Origin: JAAXHB01 sp965214945
GTDB lineage: Bacteria; Actinomycetota; Acidimicrobiia; Acidimicrobiales; Aldehydirespiratoraceae
Direction of reading: 5' to 3'
Assembly (NCBI GenBank): GCA_965214945.1
Contig: OZ244029.1
Location: 248,001-312,000 of the forward strand
Length of the DNA stretch: 64,000 bases
A program made the translations under genes and the position numbers. Positions 26,451-34,574 of the stretch are shown here, piece after piece. A model generated the notes under the pieces. It had not been told where the DNA came from, searched no databases, and was given only the letters and a program-made list of their open reading frames with translations. Each line of letters begins with the position of its first letter. The first letter of the stretch is position 1.

Positions 26451-29400
26451 GACGCCGCGTTCGGGGTGTTCTCGACAGTTGCGATGAGTTCGGCATAGTC
26501 CTTGAGGACCGGATCGTCGCGCTTGTGTTGCCAGTCGCGCCACACCGCTCGGGTACCGAGGCCGTCGGGTTCGCAGAAGGGGCAGGTAACCCAAGGCGTC
26601 CACTTATCCGGTTGCTCGGGACGCAAAGGGAACAGTCCGGCCTCGATGCCGCCTACGATGCCGCCAACTGTCTTGAGCACCTGCTCACGCGCCTCGGCTA
26701 CGTCATAGCCCTTGGACTTGAAGCCGCCTTTGGACGTCACAAACCAGTAAGCCCCGTGATCGGCGCATGCTGAGCCCGGGCCGGCTGAGACGTGCGAGTT
26801 GAATGACCCGTGCGAACCCCCGGGATCGGTACCCGAGGCGCGGCCGGCGAAGCCTGCGGTGCGGAGCCCTTTGAACTCTTGAGCGGCCAGGGCGTAGAGC
26901 ACCAGCTGGAGGCAGCTGCCGCCAGGGGTCGGATTCTCGGCGCTCAATTTCTGGTAGCGGCGGATCTTGCCCGTCTTGTAGTCGATCACCACTGAGCCCC
27001 CCTCGTCGGTCCGGTCGAGCCGGTCGATCAACCCCCTGATTCGCAGGGTTCTCCGCGGGCTGCTGTCAGTGTCGAGGTCGATCGTCACCGGGGGGAGCGG
27101 GCTGTCCGGCATCCCGAATCCGAGTTCCGCAGCCACCGGAGTGGATCGGTGCCGGGCTCGTCTCTCGTCGTCGAAATCGACGAAACTGTCGAGATCGGCC
27201 AGCACCCGCTGGCGGTCGCCGTGCCAGTGGCGGTCGCCGTGCCAGTAGAGCCTCCGCCCCACAAGGCCCCGCGCTTCCAGCCGTTCGCAGTGTTCGTTGG
27301 CGATCTCCAGCAGTCGGCTCCGCCACCGGCGCGGCCAGGGCTTACCGGGTCTCGGCACCTTGTTGGCCTCTATGGCTTCCACTAGCCAGCATTCCAGGAT
27401 GCCGTGGATGAGGCTGCCGAGGTCGATGGGCGAGATGCGGTGGTTGTCCCGGTTGTCGTCGATGGCATCGACGCGAAGCACATGCCGGACGAAGTAGGCG
27501 TGAGGACATTTCACCCACGCCTCGAGCCTGGAGGCTGACGTGATCGTCGTCTCCTGCGCAGGGTGCGGCAGTCTCACTCCTCTCAGGTCGCCATCGGTGC
27601 TCAGGTTGCCGTCGAAGCGGGTGAACCTTCGCGACCGTCGGGCCAGCCTCAGTTCGATCCCGCGTCGCAACTCGGGTCGGCGGCGGACCACGTCGAGGTC
27701 GAGCAGCCCGTCCGGTCCGGTGCCCGGCTCGCCTCGGATCCGGCGTTTGTCGTGCCAGTCAGCAAGAGCCCGCGTGTCGTATTCTTGGGAGTGGGCCGGG
27801 AACTCAGTCCGGCGCAGCCCAGCCGTGAACGAGGGAACCTCGTCGAACCAGCCTCCCGAGGCTCGAGCCAGATCCTCGCCCCGAGGCCGGATGCCGTCGA
27901 GAGCCTCGGCAGTGTCGAGCAGCCACCGGCTCGGCGATCGCTCTGCCGAACGGCGCAGATCGCCGCGTGGGTACATCAGAACACAGCGTCGGGCCGCGGC
28001 CAGCACGGCCAGCAAGGCACGGTGGTCGTCGCCGGAGCGGTCGCCTTGAAGCGGAAGGTCGTCACCGGTGCTGCGACGTTCCCGGTCGGGCAGCAGGGCG
28101 TCCTCCCGGCGGCGGGCCGGAAAGGTCCCCTCGGCCAGCCCGCACACCACTGCCAGGTCGAGTTCCACTCCGATGGCCAACTCCACCGGACCAACTAGCA
28201 CCCCAGTGCCGAAGCGCCCGTGGGCGTGAGCGCCGCCAGCCAGCTCGAGTTCCAGCGCCTGCCGGAAGCGGGCCGGCGACGGGGCGTCGTCAATGCCGTC
28301 GAGGTCGCCGAGCCGGTCTATGGCGGCGTCGACCTTCGCGGCGAGCCTCTTCTCTTCGGGAGGCCAGCCGTTGCGCCAGTGTCCGCCCAGATACCGCCGG
28401 ATGAGGCCGCGGCACCATCGGGCCAGTACGGCCCAAGTGTCGGGGAAGGGCTCTGGGTTGAGTTGAGCGTGGAACTCGTGGATGAAGGCGAGGAGATCCT
28501 CGGCCCTCTGAGCGTCCCGGGCGAAGCGCCGGGACAGCCATAACCGTTCCTCGTCGCCTTGGATTCTGGCCGCCTCCGACCGTCTGTGGCTGATGTACGT
28601 TTTCAGGCGTCTGGTCCAGTCCTGGACTCCGGCTTCTTCCACGCGGGCTGCCCGCGCCGCCCGCTCCCATGCTGCGACCGGAGCGCGCTGTCGGTGCCGC
28701 CTGCGGTCGGAGCCGTCGTCGCCCGTATCGCCGGAGTCGGTACGCAGGATGCGCACCTGGGCGGTGTCGAGCCAGGACATCACTCCGCGGCGATCCAGGC
28801 CGTTCTCGCGCAGCGCCAGCAGGCCCAGCAACGACCGGCCCAGCCACGACTCAGCGGGCGTGTGAACCGCTGCCCCGCATCTTTGGATGCCTGCTACGTC
28901 GAGCGCGTCGCCGATCAGCCGGTTATAGGGCGCGTGGGCACCGTAGAGGATTGCGCACCGGTCCAGACGGGTGCCGGTCCGTGCGGCCGAGACCACCTCC
29001 CGGACGGCGTGCCGCACCTCGTCGTCGGCGTCGGACACGCTCAGAGCTGTGACATCTCTGCCCTCCAGAAGTTGCCTCAAAGCGTCGATGCTGGGCTTTA
29101 CCTGGTCGGCCGAGGCCGCGCCCTGCCGCGCTTCGGCCGAGCCGATGCTGTGTGCGCTCACGCTGTCCGGGCCAACGCCGTCCGGGATCACTCTGAGCCG
29201 CGCCAGGGAAGCCTTGACAGTGGCGTCGGCGTCGGGAGCACCCGTGACCCCGGCGATGATCGTCATGTCGTCGGAGGCGCTGACCGCTCGCAGCAGCCGT
29301 GCCTGATGGCGGGTCAGGCGTTGCGGCAAGAAGACGATCACCGCGCCGAGCCCCGCAGCTGCCCTGGGGTCGTCGTCCAAGAGCGTCACGGCTTCGTTGG

Positions 29401-29956
29401 CTAGGCGCTGCTCGTTGCTGAACTCCTCGCGCAGCGCTCTCGCGACGGCCCGGTGGATGCGCACCACATCGGCCGCCCGCGGTGACTGCCGCGCCAGCGC
29501 GTCGAGTCCGGAGGCGCTGGCCTCAGACAGCTCCCTGTGAGCGTCCACGAGGCTGCGCTCGGTGGCCGGATGCCTTTCTACTCCCGCGAAGTAGCCAGGG
29601 TTGCTGCGCAGGACCGTGCGCACCGCGCCCGCGATCACCGGAGTGGACACGGGCTTGAGCCCTGCGGCGGCCACGCGCCGTCCGCCGAGCCGCTCGGCCA
29701 AGTCGTAGACGGTGATGAAGCTCACAGCGGCGATCCCCGCCCGGTTGGCGGCGCTCACAGTGGCAGTGACGCGCCCGGAGTGGGCTGCAAGCGCTCTGCG
29801 AGCCGCCAGGCCAAGATAGTGAGTCGGCACCACGACGGTGACCGGCGCCAGCGCGTCACCGCGTTTGGCCCTTCGCACAGCCGAAACGAGGGCTGCGTTG
29901 GCTTCCGGCCCGTAGCCGGCCACTGTCAGCTTGAAGTTCTTCTGCGAGCTGTCCAC
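26447..29956 (-). CDS. addB: AddB-type subunit with C-terminal PD-(D/E)XK nuclease
   Basis: A 1169-residue AddB-like partner of AddA. Its N-terminal helicase-like half lacks an intact Walker A (VAGYGPEANAALVSA, VVVPTHYLGLAARRAL), as expected for an inactivated motor that recognises DNA. The C-terminal nuclease is clear: TSASRLEAWVKCPHAYF, then LRIRGLIDRLDRT and VVIDYKTGKIR. AddB nucleases usually hold a 4Fe-4S cluster with one Cys before and three after the nuclease motif. Here CPHAYF and TCPFCEPDG supply three, but the fourth position reads DGLGT. The GTG at 29956 begins the gene; the only -10 candidate, TAGACC 6 nt upstream, is weak. An 18-bp duplication encodes WHGDRHWHGDRQ. Confidence 0.85.
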   Translation of the reverse strand: MDSSQKNFKLTVAGYGPEANAALVSAVRRAKRGDALAPVTVVVPTHYLGLAARRALAAHSGRVTATVSAANRAGIAAVSFITVYDLAERLGGRRVAAAGLKPVSTPVIAGAVRTVLRSNPGYFAGVERHPATERSLVDAHRELSEASASGLDALARQSPRAADVVRIHRAVARALREEFSNEQRLANEAVTLLDDDPRAAAGLGAVIVFLPQRLTRHQARLLRAVSASDDMTIIAGVTGAPDADATVKASLARLRVIPDGVGPDSVSAHSIGSAEARQGAASADQVKPSIDALRQLLEGRDVTALSVSDADDEVRHAVREVVSAARTGTRLDRCAILYGAHAPYNRLIGDALDVAGIQRCGAAVHTPAESWLGRSLLGLLALRENGLDRRGVMSWLDTAQVRILRTDSGDTGDDGSDRRRHRQRAPVAAWERAARAARVEEAGVQDWTRRLKTYISHRRSEAARIQGDEERLWLSRRFARDAQRAEDLLAFIHEFHAQLNPEPFPDTWAVLARWCRGLIRRYLGGHWRNGWPPEEKRLAAKVDAAIDRLGDLDGIDDAPSPARFRQALELELAGGAHAHGRFGTGVLVGPVELAIGVELDLAVVCGLAEGTFPARRREDALLPDRERRSTGDDLPLQGDRSGDDHRALLAVLAAARRCVLMYPRGDLRRSAERSPSRWLLDTAEALDGIRPRGEDLARASGGWFDEVPSFTAGLRRTEFPAHSQEYDTRALADWHDKRRIRGEPGTGPDGLLDLDVVRRRPELRRGIELRLARRSRRFTRFDGNLSTDGDLRGVRLPHPAQETTITSASRLEAWVKCPHAYFVRHVLRVDAIDDNRDNHRISPIDLGSLIHGILECWLVEAIEANKVPRPGKPWPRRWRSRLLEIANEHCERLEARGLVGRRLYWHGDRHWHGDRQRVLADLDSFVDFDDERRARHRSTPVAAELGFGMPDSPLPPVTIDLDTDSSPRRTLRIRGLIDRLDRTDEGGSVVIDYKTGKIRRYQKLSAENPTPGGSCLQLVLYALAAQEFKGLRTAGFAGRASGTDPGGSHGSFNSHVSAGPGSACADHGAYWFVTSKGGFKSKGYDVAEAREQVLKTVGGIVGGIEAGLFPLRPEQPDKWTPWVTCPFCEPDGLGTRAVWRDWQHKRDDPVLKDYAELIATVENTPNAAS
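27211..27246. repeat. 18-bp tandem duplication inside addB
   Basis: GGCGGTCGCCGTGCCAGT occurs twice in a row, giving HWHGDR repeated within AddB. Confidence 0.85.
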
Positions 29957-30083
29957 GCTGACGGTCTACAGCAGCGTTGTGACAGCCGATGCTGGATCGA
30001 GATGGCCGCGTCCTTTTTGGCGGCTGAACCGGGCCAGACCGCCGCGTTGCGCGACTATCAGATGCGGCCGTTAGATGCGACGG

Positions 30084-30563
30084 TCAGATGCCCGGCTTGA
30101 AGATCATCAGCCAGAGCTGCAGTACCAGCAGGACGGTCAGCAGAGTCGCCGCTCGCCGCAGGCGCTTGGCGGCGTAGACTTCCGTTCGGCGTGCGCTTTG
30201 CTGTTGATCTGAGACCAGAGTCCTCAGGGCCGGGACGATCACGGCGTGGTGGACGCCGACCATCAGCACCCACAAAATGATTGACGACATCAGCCAGTCG
30301 TCGGTGATCGAATAAACCCTGTCGGACATCCCCGACAGCGCGAACCCCAACAGGCCGGTGATGATCAGCGCCGGCCCAAACAAGCGGCGCAAGTTGACTA
30401 GCAAGGCGACGTACAGGTGCCGCGGGTCGCCGGCCGCCGATGAACTCATGTGGCGCAGCAGCACTGGGTACACGAACAGCGGCGAGAACGCCACCACCGC
30501 CGTCAGCACGTGAAGCAGCAGGACGATGTTGTAAGGCGTGTCGCCAACCGCTCCGAAGACCAT
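30084..30563 (-). CDS. Uncharacterised four-helix membrane protein
   Basis: A 159-residue membrane protein with helices near residues 11-36, 60-79, 91-112 and 137-157. It begins with VLLLHVLTAVVAFSPLFVYPVLL, and a His-containing central helix reads WVLMVGVHHAVIVPAL. The layout resembles DUF2269/CopD-like small integral membrane proteins. TAGAGT lies 6 nt before the ATG on this strand, a leaderless arrangement. It diverges from menF, so the two promoters share a 55-bp gap. Confidence 0.55.
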   Translation of the reverse strand: MVFGAVGDTPYNIVLLLHVLTAVVAFSPLFVYPVLLRHMSSSAAGDPRHLYVALLVNLRRLFGPALIITGLLGFALSGMSDRVYSITDDWLMSSIILWVLMVGVHHAVIVPALRTLVSDQQQSARRTEVYAAKRLRRAATLLTVLLVLQLWLMIFKPGI

Positions 30564-30569
30564 AAGTCA

Positions 30570-30575
30570 ACTCTA
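30570..30575 (-). promoter_or_regulatory. -10 box TAGAGT for the membrane protein
   Basis: TAGAGT reads on the minus strand and ends 6 nt before the ATG at 30563. It faces away from the menF promoter 30 bp to the right. Confidence 0.45.
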
Positions 30576-30604
30576 ACGGACGGCCCGCGGCAGGTGACGG
30601 CTCT

Positions 30605-30610
30605 TAGCAT
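30605..30610 (+). promoter_or_regulatory. -10 box TAGCAT for menF
   Basis: TAGCAT ends 7 nt before the GTG at 30618 and overlaps an in-frame ATG at 30609. I therefore take the GTG as the leaderless start. Confidence 0.5.
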
Positions 30611-30617
30611 GTCACCC

Positions 30618-32615
30618 GTGCCGCCAGCGCATGAAGAGCCGAGCAGGGCCTCAAGCCAACCCAGCCCGCGAACGCTCAACAGGTCGGAGCTGGCACGACA
30701 GTCCGGCGTTGATCCCTTCATTGTTGATCTAGTAATCGGCGCGGGGCTGCTGACGCCGGTCGGGCCGGGTGATGCCGACGGCAGCCCGGCCGCCACACGT
30801 CACGCGTACAGAGCGGGGGCCTCAGCCGGCGCGTGCGCCGGAGACAGAGCGGACGTCGGGGACCGCTTCGAATCGGATGCTGTGGACATGCTGGCGGCAG
30901 CCCGCACTTTCGTGAGCGAAGGAGTGGCCGTGGAGGAGCTGGCTGCCCTAGCCATGCGCCACGCAGCCAACGTCGAGGCCGTAATCGACGATGCCATCGA
31001 TCTGTTCAAACGCCACGCCGAACGACAGGGCCGCGATCGATCTGAGCTTGTGGACACCGTTCAGCGGCTCGTCGGTGTGGCCACCCAGCTCGTCGCTGGC
31101 CATTTCGAGCGGACCCTCGTTGCTCGTGCCCTGTCTCGCCTGGGCAGCGCGCCGTCCCGCTCGGCGGCCGGCACCGTTGTGGTGGTCGTTCGCCGCCTTG
31201 ACGAAAGGGTGGATCCGTTGGCCGTGTATGCCGCCGCCGATCCTGATCAGCCTCGCAGCGTCTGGCTGCAGCCCTCCGCCGGGCTGAGCATGGCCTCAGT
31301 TGGCGTCGCCGAGGCGATCGAGCCGTCGGGTTTGGACCGCTTCTCGAACGCGTCCGCAGCCCGGGCCATGCTCCAAGCGCGTGTGCGTCGCTATGGGCCT
31401 GACGGTGCGCCGGCGCCCGTGCTCACGGGCGGTTTCTCGTTCGTCCCGTCCGACACTCGCAACGGTGCCGGCGGGTCTGGTGACAGCGACGGATCCGATG
31501 GCGGCCGACCTGCCGGCAGGCTCGGCGACAGCGAGGGTTGGGCCAGCTTCGGCGACTGCCGGCTGGTGCTGGCGGAGACGACGGTGATCGACCGGCCCGA
31601 CGGCACGTGGCTGCAAGCCGCAGCACGGGTGGGGCTCGACGGCGATGAAGCAGCCGTCCGGGCCGAACTCGAACAGCGGCTCGCGTCGTTAGATACCGGT
31701 CTGTTCCCAGTTTCAGCCACAGCCCGCGACTCCATCGGCTCGCACGCTTCGGTCGGAAGCGCCTACGACGCCGACGAGGACTACCTCGGCTTAGCGGCGG
31801 CCGGTGTCGACGCCATCGCTCAGGGAGGGTTCCGCAAGGTAGTGCTGGCCCGAACCGTGACACGGGACGTCGATCTCGTCGGATCTGCCTGTGCCATGCC
31901 CGAAGTTCTCGGGCGGCTCCGCGACAGCAATCCGTCCTGCGCCATATTCGCGTTCGCTGCAGGCGACACGGTGTTCTTCGGTGCCACGCCAGAAGTTCTG
32001 GTGACGCTCGACGGCGACCGGCTTCGCACCACAGCGCTGGCTGGCACCGCAGCACGTGGCGCCACGGCCGCAGAGGACGAAGAGCTTGCGTCCGGCCTGC
32101 AGGCCTCCGCAAAGAACCTGTTGGAGCACCGCTTCGTGGTGGAGGGGATCACCGAGGCGTTGGCGGGGCTGGGACTGGTCGATCCGGCGCCCGATGAGCC
32201 CGGCCTGATGAGGCTGGCCCGGCTTCAGCACCTCAGCACACTGATCACCGCCCGCGTGCAACGCCGGCGCAGCGGCATGAGTGACATGGACGTGCTGCGA
32301 GTGGCCGGGGTTCTGCACCCCACGCCAGCAGTTGGTGGCACGCCGACCGGGGCTGCTCTTGAGTTCATCTCCGAGCGGGAGGGCTTCGACCGAGGCTGGT
32401 ATGCGGGGCCGGTTGGCTGGTGCGACCTGGACGGCAACGGCGAACTGCGCGTAGCGCTCCGCTCGGGACTTGCCGAGCCCGGTCGGGTGCGCCTGTTCGC
32501 GGGCGCGGGGATCGTGGCCGACTCGATTCCGGCCGCCGAGCTGGACGAGACGAACGTCAAGCTGCTGACAATGCTGGACGTGCTGGACGATGCGGGCAGC
32601 CACAGCGCTGACTGA
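30618..32615 (+). CDS. menF: Isochorismate synthase with N-terminal MerR-like region
   Basis: A 665-residue protein, about 200 residues longer than usual MenF/EntC enzymes. Residues about 18-48 (LNRSELARQSGVDPFIVDL, then VIGAGLLTPVG) read as a MerR-type helix-turn-helix. They are followed by a helical stretch (AARTFVSEGVAVEELAALAM) like the dimerisation arm of MerR regulators. From about residue 185 the chorismate-binding enzyme begins: general-base Lys about 407 in GGFRKVVLARTV, FFGATPEVLV, TTALAGTAARGAT, LQHLSTLITARV, HPTPAVGGTPTG, RGWYAGPVGWCD and AGAGIVADSIPA. Isochorismate synthase starts menaquinone synthesis. A single open frame of uniform composition argues against two fused genes by sequencing error. 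menD follows 21 bp after. Confidence 0.8.
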   Translation: MPPAHEEPSRASSQPSPRTLNRSELARQSGVDPFIVDLVIGAGLLTPVGPGDADGSPAATRHAYRAGASAGACAGDRADVGDRFESDAVDMLAAARTFVSEGVAVEELAALAMRHAANVEAVIDDAIDLFKRHAERQGRDRSELVDTVQRLVGVATQLVAGHFERTLVARALSRLGSAPSRSAAGTVVVVVRRLDERVDPLAVYAAADPDQPRSVWLQPSAGLSMASVGVAEAIEPSGLDRFSNASAARAMLQARVRRYGPDGAPAPVLTGGFSFVPSDTRNGAGGSGDSDGSDGGRPAGRLGDSEGWASFGDCRLVLAETTVIDRPDGTWLQAAARVGLDGDEAAVRAELEQRLASLDTGLFPVSATARDSIGSHASVGSAYDADEDYLGLAAAGVDAIAQGGFRKVVLARTVTRDVDLVGSACAMPEVLGRLRDSNPSCAIFAFAAGDTVFFGATPEVLVTLDGDRLRTTALAGTAARGATAAEDEELASGLQASAKNLLEHRFVVEGITEALAGLGLVDPAPDEPGLMRLARLQHLSTLITARVQRRRSGMSDMDVLRVAGVLHPTPAVGGTPTGAALEFISEREGFDRGWYAGPVGWCDLDGNGELRVALRSGLAEPGRVRLFAGAGIVADSIPAAELDETNVKLLTMLDVLDDAGSHSAD

Positions 32616-32636
32616 CTTCCCGCACGAGAGCGCGAG

Positions 32637-34574
32637 ATGACCGGCGCGGCGGGCAGCGTCGACCCTGTCTACGACACGGTCGCGGCGTTCGCTGCCCGGC
32701 TGGCGGACCTCGGCGTCGCACACGTCGTCGTCAGCCCCGGCTCCAGGTCGACTCCGTTGACGCTGTGTCTGGACGCCGAGCCGCGTCTGAAGACCTGGAT
32801 TCAAATCGATGAGCGCTCCGCCGGGTACTTCGCTGTTGGCCTGGGCCGGGCGACGGGCCTCCCCGCGGTGCTGGTTTGCACCTCGGGCACTGCCGCGGCC
32901 AACTACCTGCCCGCAGTTGTCGAGGCCTGTCATGCCGGCGTGCCGCTGATCGTCTGCACGGCCGACCGGCCGCCTGAGCTGCGGCGAGGCTGGGGCTCGC
33001 CGCAGACCATCGACCAGGTGGGGCTCTACGGCCCCGCGGTCAGGTTGTCGAGCGACTTGCCGGTGGCCGGTGAGATGCCCGCCGCCGACGCGGTGAAGTG
33101 GGCCAATCTGGCTTTCAAGGCCGCTTTGGGCACCGATCGCGGCCCGGTTCATCTCAACTGGCCGTTTCGCGAGCCGCTGGAGCCGCTCCACAGTGTTCCG
33201 ACATCCGCCGCGGAGAGGGACGCCTCCTCAGTGCTAACCGGATCGGATGGGTGCTCCGACAAGTTGGAGGCCTGCCGGCCCGGATCTGGATCGGGCTTTG
33301 GCGGTCTTATGGTCGAGAAGTCCGGGTCGGGCTCTGACGACCTGGAGGCAGCGCTGTATCGCCTGGGCGAGATTGCGGCCGCCTATGAGCGCGGCTTGGT
33401 GATCGCCGGGCCTTGGCCGGGAGGCGGCCTAGAGCGAGAGCGAGTCTGGGCGGCAGAAGCGCTGCGTTTCGCGGCCTGGGCGGGATGGCCGGTCATTGGC
33501 GAGCCGATCTCGGGCGTAAGAGGCTCGTTCTCCGGCGAAAGCCGCGGCAGCGGTGACGTAGACGCCCCAGGCTGTGATGGTGTTGGGGCGGCCTGCGTTG
33601 TGGCGACGGCTGATCATCTGCTGGCCGATGAGGTCTTCGGCGACCGGATGCGGCCCGACGTAGCCGTGATGGTCGGGCGCACAGTCACTACCAAACCGGT
33701 ACGACTCTGGCTCGAGCGCACCAAGCCGGCGCATGTGGTGCAAATCGATCCCGAGAACCGCTGGCAGAAAGCCGTTTTCCGACTCACTGGCCACGTGCCT
33801 GCTGCGGTTGAAGCCCTCAGCGCCGTTACGGCCACCGACCGCGTCCCGGCACCGGCTGCGGGTCGAAGCAGCGTCGGCTCCTGGCTTGATGCGTGGCGGA
33901 CGGCCGATGAGTCCGCGCGCCGGGCGCTGGCCGCTGCCGTCGGCGACGCCCCGCTGCTGTCGGCGTTGCTGTCGCGCACATTGGTGAAGGCTCTTCCCCG
34001 CGACGGGGTGCTCTTGTGTTCGAGTTCGATGCCGGTACGCGACCTCGACGCTTTCGTAACCAGAACGTGGTCGCTTTCGTGCGTGGCAAACCGGGGTGTG
34101 GCCGGAATCGACGGCACGGTGTCCACAGCCCTGGGCCTGGCCGCCGCCGACCCCGGACGGACTGCCGCCCTGTACACCGGCGACTTGGCGCTGTTGCACG
34201 ACCTGGCCGGCCTGACTGCCGCGCGGCGGCTCGGCTTGCACTTGACGGTGATCTGCGTCGACAACGACGGCGGCGAGATCTTCTCGCTTCTGCCCGTCGC
34301 CGACTGCGTGGCGCCTTCCGACTTTGAGCGTCTGTTCCGTACGCCTCACGGAGTCCGGTTCCGCGACCTCGACGGGTTCGGGGGCATCCGCGTCCGTCCG
34401 GCAGCCACCGCCGCGGAACTCTTCAAGGCAGTCAGCACTGCCGCAGCGCGACGCACTCCGGGTGTCGATCTGATCGTCCTAAAGGTGTCGCCAGAAGCGG
34501 ACGTGGCTCAGCGCCGCGCGCTCACCGAGTCGGTGCGGACGGCCGTCGCCGAAGCCCTGCGGACCGGATCATGA
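32637..34574 (+). CDS. menD: SEPHCHC synthase (MenD)
   Basis: A 645-residue thiamine-diphosphate enzyme that joins 2-oxoglutarate-derived succinic semialdehyde to isochorismate. The N-terminal domain has VSPGSRSTPLTL with conserved substrate Arg/Ser, the cofactor glutamate in IDERSAGYFAVGL and VCTSGTAAANYLPAV. The C-terminal ThDP domain shows GVAGIDGTVSTALGLA, YTGDLALLHD and CVDNDGGEIFSLLP. A Gly/Ser-rich insertion of about 40 residues follows FREPLEPL. Translation starts 21 bp after menF and the stop overlaps menC (ATGA), so these form one menaquinone operon; menB, menE and menH are not in the window. Confidence 0.92.
   Translation: MTGAAGSVDPVYDTVAAFAARLADLGVAHVVVSPGSRSTPLTLCLDAEPRLKTWIQIDERSAGYFAVGLGRATGLPAVLVCTSGTAAANYLPAVVEACHAGVPLIVCTADRPPELRRGWGSPQTIDQVGLYGPAVRLSSDLPVAGEMPAADAVKWANLAFKAALGTDRGPVHLNWPFREPLEPLHSVPTSAAERDASSVLTGSDGCSDKLEACRPGSGSGFGGLMVEKSGSGSDDLEAALYRLGEIAAAYERGLVIAGPWPGGGLERERVWAAEALRFAAWAGWPVIGEPISGVRGSFSGESRGSGDVDAPGCDGVGAACVVATADHLLADEVFGDRMRPDVAVMVGRTVTTKPVRLWLERTKPAHVVQIDPENRWQKAVFRLTGHVPAAVEALSAVTATDRVPAPAAGRSSVGSWLDAWRTADESARRALAAAVGDAPLLSALLSRTLVKALPRDGVLLCSSSMPVRDLDAFVTRTWSLSCVANRGVAGIDGTVSTALGLAAADPGRTAALYTGDLALLHDLAGLTAARRLGLHLTVICVDNDGGEIFSLLPVADCVAPSDFERLFRTPHGVRFRDLDGFGGIRVRPAATAAELFKAVSTAAARRTPGVDLIVLKVSPEADVAQRRALTESVRTAVAEALRTGS

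Noticed and set aside
22857..26603. Longer AddA start at 26603
   Set aside because: The extra residues lie inside addB; the ATGA overlap at 26447-26450 gives a natural start.
28559..29404. Long plus-strand frames across addB
   Set aside because: Antisense shadows of a high-GC gene; no start signals and no recognised domains.
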